In this document: one piece after another, positions 54,184 to 63,693 of the stretch
How the letters are laid out: the number at the start of each line of letters is the position of its first letter
Numbering within the stretch: position 1 is the stretch's first letter
Origin: UBA7236 sp964463165
GTDB lineage: Bacteria; Bacteroidota; Bacteroidia; Chitinophagales; BACL12
Assembly: GCA_964463165.1 (NCBI GenBank)
Contig: CAYXBK010000011.1
Coordinates: 87,987 to 151,986 of the forward strand
DNA length: 64,000 nt
Direction of reading: 5' to 3'
Program-made: the position numbers and the translations under genes
Notes under the pieces: generated by a model
Told to the model about the DNA's origin: nothing
The model's database searches: none
The model's input: only the letters and a program-made list of their open reading frames with translations

Positions 54184-57100
54184 TTATCTATTTAGAAAAT
54201 AATTTAGGTTTATAATTGTTTCATTATAGTCATGAATCGCTTGCAGATAACCTGACTGAATTTGGAAATATTGTTCAACTGCCGTGATGTATTCAAAATA
54301 ACCGGCTTCACCAGCCTTATATGTTTCATCAGCGGCCTCTAATATTTGTGAGCCGAGCTTCAACCCAGTCGCCTCATAATATTGCAGGGCGGTTTTATTT
54401 TTGACTAATTGCTGAAATAATGTATTATAAGTAGAAGCGAATTGTAATTGATTACTCTCATAATTATTAGCTGCAATTTGCATATCTGTTTTTGCGGCTT
54501 TAATGTTTGCAGAATAACTCCAGAAGGCAATTGGAATACCAATACCTATGCTATATCCTTTATAGCCATCATCTATACCATACCAGTTTTGATTAAAATA
54601 TCGAACATTAAAATCAGGTAAGGTATTGTTAATAGCCAATTTTTTGTTTAGCTCAGATAACTGCATTTGCTGTTGATAATAATTGAGGAACGGATGATCA
54701 GTTGTGTAGGTATTAGATGCGGGTTCGTTTATTTTAATTGCACCCTTTAAATTTGGCAAAACTGAATCTGTTGTATTTAATAAACGCATGAGTTCAAGTT
54801 GATAAATGATAACATCCTTTGTTATTTGTTGTAACTCTAATTCGATCTCCTTATGTTTTGCCTGAGCTGCAACACTTTCAAGGTAATTTGTTTCACCGCT
54901 TTCATATCTTGCATTTGCTGCTGTTTCATAATTGTTAAAAATGCTGTCTTTCTTTTCAGCAAGCGTTTGCAATTGAAGTATATAATACAATTGGTAATAA
55001 GCAATGGTGACATCCCGGATTAAATCCCTTTGTGTGAGCGCAAGCTCAGTCTTGCTTAATACAACATTCTGTTCAGTAATCTTTCCCTTTGCAATATATA
55101 CTGTCGGAAATTCAACCTCCTGTGTAATTCCTATTTTCAAAAGCCCGGTATTATCGGTATTGCTCTTATCTTCATTCTCAACAAATATTCCGGTTTTTGG
55201 TAAATCAAAACTTGTTTTCTTTAAGTACGTGTTTTTTTCAATTTCCAATTCTTTCGCCTGTACACCCGGATTATTTTTTAAAGCTATATGTATTGCAGAA
55301 TCTAAACTTATGGTATTTTCTGTTTGTGCATTTGCTTTATTTGAAAATATACCGAGGCAAATGCATATTATAATTGTGGCAACACTTCCATTTACTTTTA
55401 TTTTCTTTTTTCCTGAAAATAAAATGTACAATGCCGGCAATACAATTAATGTTAAAACAGTAGAAGTAATTAATCCTCCGATTACAACAGTTGCGAGTGG
55501 TTTTTGAACCTCTGCTCCGGCACTTGTAGAAATTACCATTGGTAAAAACCCTAATGCAGGAACCGCACCTGTCATTATTACTGAACGAAATCTCGCTTTT
55601 GTTCCTTTGATAACCCTTTCATAAATATCATTAACTCCTTGTTCTTTTAACTGATTAAAATAGTCAATCAGAACAATTCCATTTAATACGCTCACTCCGA
55701 ATAAAGCAATAAATCCAATTCCGGCGGAAATACTGAATGGCATTCCTGCGATCCAAAGCGCAAATACGCCTCCGATTGCTGATAATGGAATAGCGGAAAA
55801 AACTAAAATACACTGTGTAATATTTCCGAATGTAAAAAACAGCAAAACAAATATTAATGCTAATGCAACAGGAACTGCAATACTTAATCTTTTACTTGCT
55901 TCTTCAAGATTTTGAAATTGCCCTCCATATTCAAAATAATATCCGGGAGGTAACTTAATTCCTGCATTCAATTTATTTTGCAATTCATCCACTGCACTTT
56001 TTACATCCCTTTCAGGAACATTAAATCCGATCCCAATTCTTCGTTTTGCATTTTCTCTTGTTATTTGTGCGGGGCCAATTTCATAATCAATAGATGCAAC
56101 CTGCTGTAAAGGAATTTGACCGCCGTTGGGCAATGGGACAAAAACATTTTGAACATCATCTATACTTTGCCTGTTTGCTGTGTCCAATCTCACAACTAAA
56201 TCAAACCGTCTTTCATTTTCATAAATCAACCCTGCACTTTCTCCTGCAAATGCAGTTCTTACAATCTCATTTAAATCAGAAACATTTAAGCCATATTGAG
56301 CAATTCTATCCCTGTCGTAATGAATTGCAATTTGAGGAAGACCAGTAGTTGATTCTATTTTTGGTTGGCCTGTTCCATCAACGGTTTCAATAATATCTGA
56401 AACCTTTTCAGCGTAAAAATTTAAGGTATCCATATTTTCACCAAATATTTTTACCGCCACATCCTGCCGCACCCCTGATATTAATTCATTAAATCGCAAT
56501 TGAATCGGTTGTGATGCTTCAACAAACAACCCCGGAATTACACTTAAAGCTTTTGTCATAGTATCGGCTAATTCTGTGGCCGAATTTGTCGTCACCCATT
56601 CGTTTTTATCCTTTAATAAAACAGTTATGTCTCCAGCATTTGCAGGCATAGGATCAGTTGGTATTTCTGCTGAACCTATTTTTGTAATCACCTCTTTTAC
56701 TTCTGGAAATTGTTTTAATATTTTGCCTACCTGAGTATATGTTTCAATACTTTGAGATAACGATGCACCTTCGGGCAATGCGGATTCAAAAGCGAAATTG
56801 CCTTCATCCAATGTTGGAATGAACTCTCCACCTAATCTTCCATAAACAAAAAAAGCAATGCCAAAAAATACAACTGAGGTAATTACAATTTTCACTTTAT
56901 TTCTAATTGTAAAATTGATCAGCGGCTCATACAAGCGGTGTAGAAAGTTCATCAGTTTATCGGAAAGGTTTTCCTTATGTGCTGTTTTTCTGCTTAAAAA
57001 AACGGAAGCAGCCATTGGTAAATAAGTGATACTCAATAAAAATGCACCGAGAATTGCAAAGGATACAGTTTGTGCCATAGGCTTAAACATTTTTCCTTCA

Positions 57101-58518
57101 ATACCAACTAATGCAAGTATTGGCAAATAGACAATTAAAATAATAATTTGCCCGAATGATGAGGAATGCACCATTCCTTTTACGGCGCTCCTCACTTCTT
57201 TATCCATTTGATCACGATTTAATTTAGCAATTCCCGCATGATGACTTCTGCTCATAAATATTCTGTGAACAACAGCTTCCACAATTATTACTGCACCATC
57301 TATAATAATTCCAAAATCGATTGCACCAAGACTCATTAGATTTCCGCTAACACCAAATAAATTCATCATGATAATGGCAAACAACATTGCCAAAGGAATT
57401 ACACTTGCCACAATCAAACCTGCTCTGAAATTTCCAAGAAAAAGAATCAGAATAAAAACCACGATTAAAAAACCCAGGATTAAATTTTCTGCAACGGTAT
57501 GTATTGCACGGTTGACCAAATCGGTTCTATCCAAAAAGGGTTCTATTTCCACTCCTTCAGGTAATGAACTTTGTATTTGAGGAATTTTATCTTTTACATC
57601 ACTTACAACTTGCGCACTGTTTTCACCTTTCAGCATCATAACAATACCTCCGACAACTTCACCTTCATCATCCCTTGTCATTGCTCCATATCTTATCGCA
57701 CTTCCTAATTGAACTGTTGCAACATCACGAATTAAAACAGGGATTCCATTGCTTCCCGTTTTAACAACTATTTTTCTAATATCATCCATTGAATTGGCAA
57801 GTCCTAATCCACGTATGTAATATGCACTCGGCTTTTTTTCTATATAAGCACCACCTGTATTTTGATTATTTTTTTCCAATGCTGAAAAGACTTCAGGAAT
57901 TGTAATTGCCATGCTGCGCAATTTTTCGGGATTAATTGCTACTTCATATTGCTTTAAAAAACCACCAAATGAATTTACTTCCGCAACACCCGGCGTGCCG
58001 AGCAATTGTCTTGCAACTATCCAATCCTGAATTGTTCTCAGGTCAGTTGCATTAAACTTATCTTCAAATCCGGCTTTTGGTTTAATTAAATACTGATATA
58101 TTTCACCAAGACCCGTACTAACGGGGGCTAATTCGGGTGTTCCTGAACCTCCGGGAATCTCTCCTTCAGCTTCTTTTAATCTTTCATTCACTAATTGCCT
58201 CGCAAAATAAATATCCACTTTATCTTTAAATACAATTGTAACTACACTCAATCCGAATCTTGAAATGGAACGAATTTCTTCAAGGTCGGGCAAGGTGGAC
58301 ATACTTCGCTCAATTGGATAGGTAACAAATTGCTCAACTTCCTGAGTTGCTAATGTTGGCGAAACAGTTATAACCTGCACCTGATTATTTGTAATATCGG
58401 GGACTGCATCAATAGGTAAGATTGTTACATTGTAAATCCCATACACAATCAGCACAACTGTAAACAGCCCTACGGCGAATTTATTTTTAATACTGAAATC
58501 AATAATTTTATTTAGCAT
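54184..58518 (-). CDS. czcA: CzcA-type RND permease fused to TolC-like channel
   Basis: 1,444 residues from the ATG at 58518 (MLNKIIDFSIKNK); a longer upstream frame has no support. Residues 1-1040 are a complete CzcA permease (PIDAVPDITNNQVQV, TM4 DFGIIIDGAVIIVEAVVHR, substrate-site RFNELISGVRQDVAVKI without the copper Met), so Co/Zn/Cd is more likely than Cu. Residues 1060-1444 are an outer-membrane efflux protein with its own signal-like start (SVATIIICICLGIFSNKANAQ). Such CzcA-CzcC fusions occur in Bacteroidota and may be cleaved into two. Confidence 0.88.
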   Translation of the reverse strand: MLNKIIDFSIKNKFAVGLFTVVLIVYGIYNVTILPIDAVPDITNNQVQVITVSPTLATQEVEQFVTYPIERSMSTLPDLEEIRSISRFGLSVVTIVFKDKVDIYFARQLVNERLKEAEGEIPGGSGTPELAPVSTGLGEIYQYLIKPKAGFEDKFNATDLRTIQDWIVARQLLGTPGVAEVNSFGGFLKQYEVAINPEKLRSMAITIPEVFSALEKNNQNTGGAYIEKKPSAYYIRGLGLANSMDDIRKIVVKTGSNGIPVLIRDVATVQLGSAIRYGAMTRDDEGEVVGGIVMMLKGENSAQVVSDVKDKIPQIQSSLPEGVEIEPFLDRTDLVNRAIHTVAENLILGFLIVVFILILFLGNFRAGLIVASVIPLAMLFAIIMMNLFGVSGNLMSLGAIDFGIIIDGAVIIVEAVVHRIFMSRSHHAGIAKLNRDQMDKEVRSAVKGMVHSSSFGQIIILIVYLPILALVGIEGKMFKPMAQTVSFAILGAFLLSITYLPMAASVFLSRKTAHKENLSDKLMNFLHRLYEPLINFTIRNKVKIVITSVVFFGIAFFVYGRLGGEFIPTLDEGNFAFESALPEGASLSQSIETYTQVGKILKQFPEVKEVITKIGSAEIPTDPMPANAGDITVLLKDKNEWVTTNSATELADTMTKALSVIPGLFVEASQPIQLRFNELISGVRQDVAVKIFGENMDTLNFYAEKVSDIIETVDGTGQPKIESTTGLPQIAIHYDRDRIAQYGLNVSDLNEIVRTAFAGESAGLIYENERRFDLVVRLDTANRQSIDDVQNVFVPLPNGGQIPLQQVASIDYEIGPAQITRENAKRRIGIGFNVPERDVKSAVDELQNKLNAGIKLPPGYYFEYGGQFQNLEEASKRLSIAVPVALALIFVLLFFTFGNITQCILVFSAIPLSAIGGVFALWIAGMPFSISAGIGFIALFGVSVLNGIVLIDYFNQLKEQGVNDIYERVIKGTKARFRSVIMTGAVPALGFLPMVISTSAGAEVQKPLATVVIGGLITSTVLTLIVLPALYILFSGKKKIKVNGSVATIIICICLGIFSNKANAQTENTISLDSAIHIALKNNPGVQAKELEIEKNTYLKKTSFDLPKTGIFVENEDKSNTDNTGLLKIGITQEVEFPTVYIAKGKITEQNVVLSKTELALTQRDLIRDVTIAYYQLYYILQLQTLAEKKDSIFNNYETAANARYESGETNYLESVAAQAKHKEIELELQQITKDVIIYQLELMRLLNTTDSVLPNLKGAIKINEPASNTYTTDHPFLNYYQQQMQLSELNKKLAINNTLPDFNVRYFNQNWYGIDDGYKGYSIGIGIPIAFWSYSANIKAAKTDMQIAANNYESNQLQFASTYNTLFQQLVKNKTALQYYEATGLKLGSQILEAADETYKAGEAGYFEYITAVEQYFQIQSGYLQAIHDYNETIINLNYFLNR

Positions 58519-58601
58519 GAATGGTGAATTAAGATGAATTAAATAATGGCAACACAATGCATAATTTATTTGCATCGCATCATTGAGAATTAAAATCTTA
58601 A

Positions 58602-58919
58602 TTAACCAAGTTTAGGCGGCTGCCAAACTGAAGAAAAATTGCGGGAATTAAATTGAGAATCGCTATCCGAAAAAGCCAATTCTGAAGGAGTAAACAATTT
58701 GAGAGTAGTTAATTGAAATGTAAAGTTTGAAAATGCACTGCATCCGCAACAGTTGCAATTGCAAAATGGGGGACAAATGTCTTCGTTATTATCCTGATGG
58801 TGCTGATTTCCCACATTGCCTATCTCAATGGCTTCTTTATGAGTATGCATACCATCAGTGCAGGGTATCGCACCTACACATAAAACATACACGCTTAATA
58901 TGAGCAAAAGGACTCTCAA
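58602..58919 (-). CDS. DUF6660-type cysteine-rich exported protein
   Basis: 105 residues from a TTG at 58919 that opens a signal peptide (LLLILSVYVLCVGA); the next ATG is past it. The middle is CPPFCNCNCCGC, followed by FSNFTF and the end SSVWQPPKLG, as in DUF6660 proteins at the head of RND metal-efflux operons. It probably binds metal in the periplasm. A -7 box lies only 5 bp upstream of the TTG, so the mRNA may be leaderless. Confidence 0.65.
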   Translation of the reverse strand: MRVLLLILSVYVLCVGAIPCTDGMHTHKEAIEIGNVGNQHHQDNNEDICPPFCNCNCCGCSAFSNFTFQLTTLKLFTPSELAFSDSDSQFNSRNFSSVWQPPKLG

Positions 58920-58924
58920 CAGGC

Positions 58925-58932
58925 CAAAGGTA
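58925..58932 (-). promoter_or_regulatory. -7 promoter box of the czc operon
   Basis: TACCTTTG on the minus strand matches TAnnTTTG. No convincing -33 TTTG is visible at the usual distance, so a regulator may be needed. Confidence 0.4.
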
Positions 58933-58963
58933 GGAAAAAGTGTGGATGCTGATTGGCTTATGG

Positions 58964-59040
58964 GTTACTTTCACCCTCATAAAGTAACTACCTGTATGGG
59001 AGTAAGGTTTTAGAGCGCCGGGGGTCAAATGGGGGACAAA
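58964..59040. repeat. Site S5: 77-bp att-like repeat between modules D and E
   Basis: Core at 58964-58988: GTTACTTTC, six bases, ATAAAGTAAC (perfect 8-bp arms). GGAGTAAGGTTTTAGAG follows, and GGTCAAATGGGGGACAAA ends at 59040, with its extended start 59020 at the 56-bp offset. It lies 13 bp past the rep stop codon. Confidence 0.85.
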
Positions 59041-59053
59041 TTACCTGATTTCG

Positions 59054-60121
59054 TTATTCCGTATCAGTATCAATCCTGTTTTTAAGAATATCAATCAGCT
59101 CATCTGTCGGTACGTAACCAGTTAATCGTTCACCGGTCGACTGTTCAATCCAATCACAAAGTGAGGGATTAAAATCCCATTGTTCATAGTCACTTACAAC
59201 GGCAGAATTTCTTATTGACTTTTCTCGCTTGGGAAGTTTAAAACCGAATGTATCAAATATGTGATGACCATCCAAAGCCATAAGAATATTATTGAGTGCG
59301 GAAACATAAACCTTACGGTTACCTTTCTGTTTTTTCTTTTTTCTTGGGTCAGGTTCGGTAAATATTTTTGTTCCATATTTTATGGTTTCAATCATATCTC
59401 TGCCATGATTATTTACCTTTCTTATGAATTGTCCCTTCCGGTTTGTCCATCCCGGCCGTGACCTTTGCATCCACTCCTTCAATAATATTTCAGCCATTTC
59501 TTCTGTCTGGACAATTATGTGAAAATGCGGATTGTAGGTTCCCCTTTCTGGATTGAAATTACATTCAAGCGATTTGATTCCAATTAATTTCTTTCCGGTT
59601 TTTCTTTCTTCCTGTTTTCTGTATTTATCAATAATCTTTTCAAGGTTTTCCACAATATTATCAATTACAGCGGGCAATTTATAAGCAGGAACTGCTTTTA
59701 CTGTCAACGTTACAAAATATGCATCAGACCAGGATTTTACAGTTTCAATATAACTATTAATTTTTTCTGCCTTTCGGATCGATGAACAAATTGGACAAAC
59801 TCTATACTTACAATAATTGCCATAGAGTTTACCTTCAGTTGTTACGACTTCAGTTTGACATCGATATGCATTCCATAAACCTCTTACCCATTTAGGTTTG
59901 CCTTTTTTCTTCGCATCATCGATCATCATCAAAATAACTTTTTGTGCAATTGTTTTTCTCTTGGCTCTATTTTCCAAAGCCTTTCTGTCATTCAAATCTG
60001 TACCCTTTCCATTCACAGTGATTTCAGGTTTCTTTACACCTTTCGAATTTTTCTTTGTCCGTTTTATGTCTAATGTATAGATTTTTTTTCCGGAATTGCC
60101 GGTTGGTTTTTTGTTGCTCAT
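59054..60121 (-). CDS. Rolling-circle replication initiator (HUH Rep_1-like)
   Basis: 355 residues. It has the zinc-finger-like CKYRVCPIC (104-112), motif 1 FVTLTV (136-141), the metal-binding HUH motif NPHFH (His199, His201) and motif 3 IKYGTK with candidate nicking Tyr249. The N-terminus is strongly basic. Rep_1 proteins nick a double-strand origin and start rolling-circle copying, and could also serve as a relaxase-like enzyme for mobilisation. Its ATG overlaps the HTH gene stop (ATGA). Confidence 0.8.
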   Translation of the reverse strand: MSNKKPTGNSGKKIYTLDIKRTKKNSKGVKKPEITVNGKGTDLNDRKALENRAKRKTIAQKVILMMIDDAKKKGKPKWVRGLWNAYRCQTEVVTTEGKLYGNYCKYRVCPICSSIRKAEKINSYIETVKSWSDAYFVTLTVKAVPAYKLPAVIDNIVENLEKIIDKYRKQEERKTGKKLIGIKSLECNFNPERGTYNPHFHIIVQTEEMAEILLKEWMQRSRPGWTNRKGQFIRKVNNHGRDMIETIKYGTKIFTEPDPRKKKKQKGNRKVYVSALNNILMALDGHHIFDTFGFKLPKREKSIRNSAVVSDYEQWDFNPSLCDWIEQSTGERLTGYVPTDELIDILKNRIDTDTE

Positions 60122-60471
60122 AAACTATTTCGTTTGGTTCGATTATTTGCTTCACGTTGTATCTCAGAATTTGTTTTCCGTCTCCCTTCCCTCAAATACT
60201 CAATCAACTCTTTCTTGGAAAAGTAGCAGCGTTTGCCTCGTTTCATCATCGGTAAATCACCTTTGGAAATCAGGCCGTAAATTGTCGGGACAGAGAGACT
60301 CAAAAATTTCGCAGTATCCTCGACTGTGAGAAGTTCATCAGATTCGGATTTTGTATCATCAGTTTTCTGAAGTAAAAGCTGCTTTATCTCATTTACAGAT
60401 TCCTGTAATTCGACAATTGCTTTCGGGAGGTCATTAAATTGTAATTCCATTTTGAACGCATTATGCGCCAA
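60118..60471 (-). CDS. HTH (excisionase/AlpA-type) DNA-binding protein
   Basis: 117 residues: an N-terminal helix with a coiled-coil look, then LLTVEDTAKFLSLSVPTIYGLISKGDLPMMKRGKRCYF at 48-90 (typical HTH_17/excisionase pattern). It is coupled to rep. It likely acts as recombination directionality factor or rep regulator. Confidence 0.75.
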   Translation of the reverse strand: MAHNAFKMELQFNDLPKAIVELQESVNEIKQLLLQKTDDTKSESDELLTVEDTAKFLSLSVPTIYGLISKGDLPMMKRGKRCYFSKKELIEYLREGRRKTNSEIQREANNRTKRNSL

Positions 60472-60531
60472 AAAGAAAATATGGTATGGATGGTAAAAAA
60501 TATGGTATTTATGGTATTCCTGAAATACCTA

Positions 60532-62061
60532 TCAATGCTTCTTTTTAGTAGTGAAATATTTATACAGATTTGTGAATTGAAGCTTCTTACTATCCAAGTC
60601 TTCTTGTGAAAAGGCTGAAAATAATCTCTTATTATGGGAAAGATATTCTATTGTGATTGGCTTATTTGTCTCCATTTGGTATAGCCTGCCAAGTTCTTTT
60701 CCAAGCTTGGTTTTGTTACCGTTTTTTACAAAAATAGGTTTGGAAGGAAGAGATGGTCGATTTTCAAAAAAAGATGAAAGTGAGATAATAGCATTCTCAT
60801 AATCAGTTGAATCACGAAATATATCATAGAGCGGTTCCAAGAAATCTTTGACAGTATTCTTGAGGACGTCAAATTCATCATCAATTTTAGTCACCGGCTC
60901 CGCAGTTATTGGTGTTTGCTTTTCAGTCTTATCGTAAATTATTTCGGAATCATGATCACTTTCGTCCTTATTAAGATCACAGGGTTCAGCAAATTTTTTG
61001 AATGGGATCGGATGTTTATCCATTAATTCGTATAGCGCAGAAACGATACCTGAATAAAATCCATATTTCATAACCTCTTTATGCGTCACGATAGTTGGAT
61101 AGCGCTTTCGTACAAATTGCCATCCTTCATGCGTATCATCATTCTCTAAATGATAATACTGGAAATGTAGGTTTTCTACATATTTGCTTTCGGGTGAATA
61201 CAGGATGTCATTTGAAACATGAAATTCATTTTTAAAATAAGTTGCGCCTTTATCAAAGCCGGAAACATATGAATCAAAATATTCTGATCTTCTTAAAGAA
61301 GTTTGCTCCTCTGTTTCCATATTTCGTGCTGAGAAATCAAAGAAAAATATAAATACCAATTCAGGCGTAAATATTTTTACAATTTCATTTCCGGTATTCG
61401 CACTTAACTGACCACTTTCCCGAATTTGATTTTCAAGACTTTTATAGTCTGAACTATCCTTTTTAATTACCTGCATTGCATCCTCAATCCAAAACCTATC
61501 ATCTTTATCCATCCAGTCCAATTTTCTTTGATCATCCTGAGCCTGTATTTTTAGTTGCTCTATAACGGTTTCTTGCCTGTCATCTTTAAGATATATATTA
61601 AAATTTTCCGGAGTCAATAACCTTCTGTAGTTGTCAGCATCTTCTACTTCCCAGTTTTTATTTTTTTGAAGCCAGATATTAAAACAGAAACTATGAAGAC
61701 TTCTCAATGATTCCTTGTGAGCATCATTTATAGGAGTTTCTATCTTATTGAATTTAATTGCTTCTTCAAATAAGTCATCAAATGTTTTTATGGGGTTTTC
61801 CTTTACCTTAATAAAGTATTTGCGATATTTTTTTAGTTTTATAAAATTATCCTTAGTTATGGGTAATTTTTCATTTGTCCTTACCGCATTTCTATACTTC
61901 TCAGCAAGCAAATCCATGTGTTCCAATTGATCTTCACAAAACGTGTCAAAATCCGTAAATAAATCTCTGCTTTTAAATTCTTTCAAACAAGTATTGAAGA
62001 AATCTTCATTTGATAGTTCGTAAATATTTTCCAAACCATCATCCATCCAATTTGTCGTCAT
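60532..62061 (-). CDS. Unknown 509-residue protein of the integrase module
   Basis: Soluble, charged and helical, no signal or membrane segment. It contains acidic and lysine-rich stretches (YRKYFIKVKENPIKTFDDLFEE; CDLNKDESDHDSEI) and no motif I can name. It lies between the integrase (21 bp) and the rep-linked HTH gene, on the same strand. Accessory genes at this position in Bacteroidota elements often have element-specific functions. Confidence 0.6.
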   Translation of the reverse strand: MTTNWMDDGLENIYELSNEDFFNTCLKEFKSRDLFTDFDTFCEDQLEHMDLLAEKYRNAVRTNEKLPITKDNFIKLKKYRKYFIKVKENPIKTFDDLFEEAIKFNKIETPINDAHKESLRSLHSFCFNIWLQKNKNWEVEDADNYRRLLTPENFNIYLKDDRQETVIEQLKIQAQDDQRKLDWMDKDDRFWIEDAMQVIKKDSSDYKSLENQIRESGQLSANTGNEIVKIFTPELVFIFFFDFSARNMETEEQTSLRRSEYFDSYVSGFDKGATYFKNEFHVSNDILYSPESKYVENLHFQYYHLENDDTHEGWQFVRKRYPTIVTHKEVMKYGFYSGIVSALYELMDKHPIPFKKFAEPCDLNKDESDHDSEIIYDKTEKQTPITAEPVTKIDDEFDVLKNTVKDFLEPLYDIFRDSTDYENAIISLSSFFENRPSLPSKPIFVKNGNKTKLGKELGRLYQMETNKPITIEYLSHNKRLFSAFSQEDLDSKKLQFTNLYKYFTTKKKH

Positions 62062-62082
62062 AGTTTAATAATTTGTTTTATA

Positions 62083-63225
62083 TTAAAAGTCAAGTTTTAT
62101 TTTCTCAGCAGCATCTCGTTTCTTTTGATCAATCACTTTTGTATAAATCTGAGTTGTTTTCAAATCTTTATGCCCCAGCATTTTTGATACGGTGTAAATA
62201 TCAGTCCCTTTGTTTAACAGCAACGTAGCGTAAGTATGTCGGAAGCAGTGGAAAGTAATATTCTTTGTGATTCCCGCTGCTCCAATCCACTGATAAAGAT
62301 GTTTATTGTAATATGCCGAATATTGTAATCCGTCGAATACCTGGCCTCCTGTGGCTGGTCTTATACCTAATAATTGAAATGCCTGTTCCGAGATCGGTAA
62401 TACTTCTATTCCTTTTGTTTTTTTCTGTGTGAAGTTGACAAAATATCCTTGTCCTTTGACATGCTCAATTTCGTCCCATGTTAATTTTTGAATATCGGAA
62501 AATCTCAAACCGGTCAACGCTGAAAATAACGCTGCTTGCTTCATCAATGGATTTTGGCATTCGGTTTTAACAAGTTTGTTTAATTCCTCCAATGTGAGAA
62601 AATTTCTTCTTGTTTCTTCGGTTTTGATCTGCTCCACTTTTGAGTTCAGATCATCAGCTAAATAACCGTCTTTATATGCCTGTTTTAAAGTAGCTTTTAG
62701 TTTATTGAAATATGAAACTGCTGAATTTTGTGAAAGTTTAGCTGATTGGCTCTTATTGCTTTTGGTTGTTAACAGATATTCTTTGAACTCATTGCAAAAT
62801 CTTTCATTCAAATCACCAAATTTTAAAACGCCATTCGTAAAACTTTCGAGATATTTATAGGCCGACATCCAATTGTCGTGATTGGAAGCTTTGCGTTTGT
62901 CAGCTAACTTTTTGAAATATTCTACAAAGTTTTTTTCACCAGCTTCCTTCAACCTCAATTGTTCCTTTTCGAAACCGGAATAAACTTCTGATTTGTTCAA
63001 TTGGTTTTCACGGTTATTTCTGATTTGTTGAGCAAGTTGTAAATTATCCTTATTATGCTGTTTATCCATTGGAGACTTCGCACTATCATCTAAATAAATC
63101 CCTAAAAATTCCCGGCGGGTAAGTTCACCTGTTTTGGGATGAGGAATTGCAGGATAAAAATCTAAATATAGACTATGCCTGTTTCCTGAAATTTTCTTTT
63201 GCCTGAGTTTTACTTTTGTTGCCAT
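62083..63225 (-). CDS. int: Tyrosine recombinase (integrase)
   Basis: 380 residues: N-terminal arm-binding domain (1-95), SAM-like core-binding domain (96-190), catalytic domain with TGLRFSD (Arg241), a Lys in TQKKTKG, HCFRH (His326, Arg329), GHKD (His352) and QIYTK (nucleophile Tyr361). It matches Bacteroidota phage_int_SAM_5-type integrases related to IntDOT. It is close to the mnmE att site and is the only recombinase in the window, so it is the obvious candidate for acting on sites S1-S5. Confidence 0.92.
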   Translation of the reverse strand: MATKVKLRQKKISGNRHSLYLDFYPAIPHPKTGELTRREFLGIYLDDSAKSPMDKQHNKDNLQLAQQIRNNRENQLNKSEVYSGFEKEQLRLKEAGEKNFVEYFKKLADKRKASNHDNWMSAYKYLESFTNGVLKFGDLNERFCNEFKEYLLTTKSNKSQSAKLSQNSAVSYFNKLKATLKQAYKDGYLADDLNSKVEQIKTEETRRNFLTLEELNKLVKTECQNPLMKQAALFSALTGLRFSDIQKLTWDEIEHVKGQGYFVNFTQKKTKGIEVLPISEQAFQLLGIRPATGGQVFDGLQYSAYYNKHLYQWIGAAGITKNITFHCFRHTYATLLLNKGTDIYTVSKMLGHKDLKTTQIYTKVIDQKKRDAAEKIKLDF

Positions 63226-63244
63226 CGTAATTTTGTTTTATGAG

Positions 63245-63265
63245 CTTATCACAATATGTGATAAG
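63245..63265. promoter_or_regulatory. Palindromic site, TCACA-N3-TGTGA type
   Basis: Perfect arms CTTATCACA / TGTGATAAG around ATA, 20 bp upstream of the integrase start. A likely operator for the integrase gene. Confidence 0.6.
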
Positions 63266-63285
63266 GTGACTCGTTAAACTTCTCT

Positions 63286-63306
63286 GAGGTCACAAATTGT
63301 GATCTC
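63286..63306. promoter_or_regulatory. Second palindromic site, TCACA-N3-TGTGA type
   Basis: Arms GAGGTCACA / TGTGATCTC around AAT (one mismatch), with the same inner half-sites as the palindrome 41 bp away (centre to centre), about four helical turns. It suggests cooperative binding of one regulator. Confidence 0.6.
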
Positions 63307-63323
63307 AAAGAATTGAATTATTG

Positions 63324-63686
63324 TTATTCATTAGACTCGTTAAATAATTTGTCAATATCAGTTCGCTTAATAATTACACGTCCGCCTATTTTTCCTGACA
63401 AGAGTTTATCCTTATCCATCATGCGATAAATACTGCTTCGGCTAATTCCCAAAAGTTGACAGGTCTCGGCTATGCTCAGAAATGGTTTTGCTTTCAATTC
63501 TTCAATAGGTTTCGAAATGATCCGCTGGGTTTCAACATTGCTCTGCTCAACCTTCTTATTCTTTTCCGCTGCTTTATAAGCCCGGCTGTTGCATTTATGG
63601 GAGCAGAACCTTGTCTTGGTGGTCCGTGCTGTGAACGTATCACCACAATGCTCACAAACCCTTTGTATTTGAATTAATGAACTCAT
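63324..63686 (-). CDS. Zn-ribbon plus HTH DNA-binding protein
   Basis: 120 residues: an N-terminal zinc finger (CEHC at 11-14, FCSHKC at 27-32) and a C-terminal excisionase-like HTH (LSIAETCQLLGISRSSIYRMM, then IIKRTDIDKLF). It is the gene nearest mnmE, upstream of the integrase. It likely binds the att arms as an excisionase or represses int through the twin palindromes. Confidence 0.75.
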   Translation of the reverse strand: MSSLIQIQRVCEHCGDTFTARTTKTRFCSHKCNSRAYKAAEKNKKVEQSNVETQRIISKPIEELKAKPFLSIAETCQLLGISRSSIYRMMDKDKLLSGKIGGRVIIKRTDIDKLFNESNE

Positions 63687-63693
63687 AGAACTG

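Noticed and set aside
58964..58988. Core hairpins S2, S3 and S5 as Rho-independent terminators
   Set aside because: Stems are AT-rich, no T-run follows on the minus strand, and the paired 56-bp-spaced block is not explained by termination.
16200..59040. S1-S5 as classical integron attC sites
   Set aside because: They lack the RYYYAAC ... GTTRRRY arrangement of attC, the arms are GTTACTTT / AAAGTAAC, and the recombinase is a Bacteroidota phage-type integrase with an arm-binding domain rather than IntI. The likeness is only in layout.
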